Assembly: GCF_900148505.1 (NCBI RefSeq)
Contig: NZ_FRXO01000004.1
Span: forward strand, 496,001 to 560,000
Length of the DNA: 64,000 nt
Origin: Pseudoxanthobacter soli DSM 19599
GTDB lineage: Bacteria; Pseudomonadota; Alphaproteobacteria; Rhizobiales; Segnochrobactraceae
Direction of reading: 5' to 3'
In this document: piece after piece, positions 63,307 through 64,000 of the stretch
How positions within the stretch are numbered: position 1 is the first letter of the stretch
How the letters are laid out: every line of letters begins with the position of its first letter
Notes under the pieces: model-generated
What the model was told of the DNA's origin: nothing
What the model saw: the letters and a program-made list of their open reading frames with translations, nothing else
Database searches by the model: none
Position numbers and translations under genes: made by a program

Positions 63307-64000
63307 TCATACGCTTGGCGCCTCCGACACATCGCCCGCCGGCACGCCGTCGCCGGACGCGGGCGCGGCAGGAAGCCAGGACGTCAATGCGAGGCGACCG
63401 GTGTCGGTCAATGCATATACACCCCGTTCCGAACGCTCGAACCAGCCATACACATTGCGGCGCAGGATTTTCTGGGCATCGGGGACAGAGCGCTTCAGGT
63501 CGCGCGGTCGCTGCGGTGAGGACGCCATCGCGGCGGCACACGCCAGCGCCTGCTGCCTGTAGGCGGTCATGACGGGCTTGCGGGTGCCGCCGCCGGCGAC
63601 GGGATCGCCCTGGCGACGTTTGTGCTCCTCCACCAGTCTTGAACGTCGGCGGGAATCCTTTCGTGGCATCGGCGCGGTCGGAGAAACGAGGATTTCGACC
63701 CGGCCGCACGTCGAAACACCCAGCAGGCCAAAACCGAGGCGTCGGCAGAGATTGCGGTAGCGCGGATCGCTTTCACGCCCCTTGCCCCGGACGGAAAGTT
63801 GCGCCGCCAGCCAGACCTCGTCTCCGATGGCCGCCCGGTCCACGCCCTGAAGAATGAGTTCGAGATTGAACGCCATTTTCAGTTCGACGATCACCACCAC
63901 CGTCGGATCGCCGTCCCGCAAGCCGACGACGTCGCAGTGTCCGACTTCGCCCTTCACGGTGTAGCCGAACTGTTCGAGGAAACGCTTGACGGGCAGATAC
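63307..64000 (-). CDS. DUF2161 family protein, PD-(D/E)XK nuclease fold (N-terminus cut off)
   Basis: About 231 residues of a protein that runs off the right edge; the visible part starts YLPVKRFLEQFGYTVKGEVG. The fold motif is Asp in GHCDVVGL, followed by VVVIVELKMAF, giving D...ExK. A C-terminal helical domain (LKRSVPDAQKILRRNVYGWF, ERSERGVYALTDTGRLAL) follows, like a winged helix. An ATG at 63957 would cut off the start of the fold, so the true start lies beyond 64000. Members are thought to be DNA-processing enzymes of unknown role. Convergent with the MocR-type gene. Confidence 0.82.
   Translation of the reverse strand, partial: YLPVKRFLEQFGYTVKGEVGHCDVVGLRDGDPTVVVIVELKMAFNLELILQGVDRAAIGDEVWLAAQLSVRGKGRESDPRYRNLCRRLGFGLLGVSTCGRVEILVSPTAPMPRKDSRRRSRLVEEHKRRQGDPVAGGGTRKPVMTAYRQQALACAAAMASSPQRPRDLKRSVPDAQKILRRNVYGWFERSERGVYALTDTGRLALTSWLPAAPASGDGVPAGDVSEAPSV

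Overview
The window looks like chromosomal DNA of a GC-rich (mid-60s percent by eye) alphaproteobacterium, most likely of the order Hyphomicrobiales (Rhizobiales). The signs are a DivK response regulator beside a DUF3572 gene, a phasin upstream of clpS-clpA, DUF1489 and CreA genes, TrmFO, a cysteine-free L33 protein, an ACR3 arsenite system, and intergenic palindromic repeats of rhizobial style. No tRNA, rRNA, CRISPR array, insertion sequence or prophage gene was recognised. The genus cannot be fixed from the sequence alone.

Layout. 1-12 kb is housekeeping: an HlyD/EmrA-type adaptor running off the left edge, rpmG, divK, clpS-clpA, a phasin, a D,D-carboxypeptidase with a SPOR domain, a membrane J-protein, a VWA-like protein, DUF1489, a DsrE-like protein and CreA. 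12-16 kb holds a coupled glycosyltransferase/LpxH-like phosphoesterase pair and a thiE-thiD operon under a TPP riboswitch. 16-30 kb has trmFO, an ene-reductase divergent from an HxlR regulator, a NiCoT Ni/Co transporter, a LysE exporter, the yfgM-bamB-der operon, nnrU, an Lrp regulator, cobT and cobS, a DUF1289 protein, a retropepsin-like protease and dusA. 30.8-34 kb is an AT-richer, gene-poor stretch leading to a secreted Gly/Ala-rich protein and an O-antigen-ligase-like membrane protein, followed by a zinc peptidase, a histidine acid phosphatase and an MgtC-type membrane protein.

38-45.4 kb is a patchwork of small regulatory modules. It holds ArsR with an SRPBCC protein, TetR with YciI, an arsenic operon (arsR, a decayed phosphatase-type arsC, a glutaredoxin-type arsC, acr3), and LysR with an MFS exporter. 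All four have clear inverted repeats at their promoters.

45.4-59.8 kb is the most interesting part. A RpiR-type regulator diverges from a run of same-strand genes: a CUT2-type sugar ABC importer (binding protein, fused ATPase, two permeases), an iron-type alcohol dehydrogenase, an FGGY kinase, an SDR, a YqjM-like ene-reductase, an acetolactate-synthase-like ThDP enzyme and an aldehyde dehydrogenase. It looks like a complete uptake and degradation route for a sugar, polyol or related compound. It contains no aldolase, and I cannot match it to a named pathway. Similar AT-rich boxes precede the transporter genes and the kinase.

60-64 kb has a YigZ/IMPACT protein, a DMT exporter divergent from a MocR-type regulator, and a DUF2161 nuclease-fold protein running off the right edge. 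A family of palindromic intergenic repeats (20.3, 40.9, 49.1 and 56.3 kb, possibly 38.3 kb) is scattered through the window.
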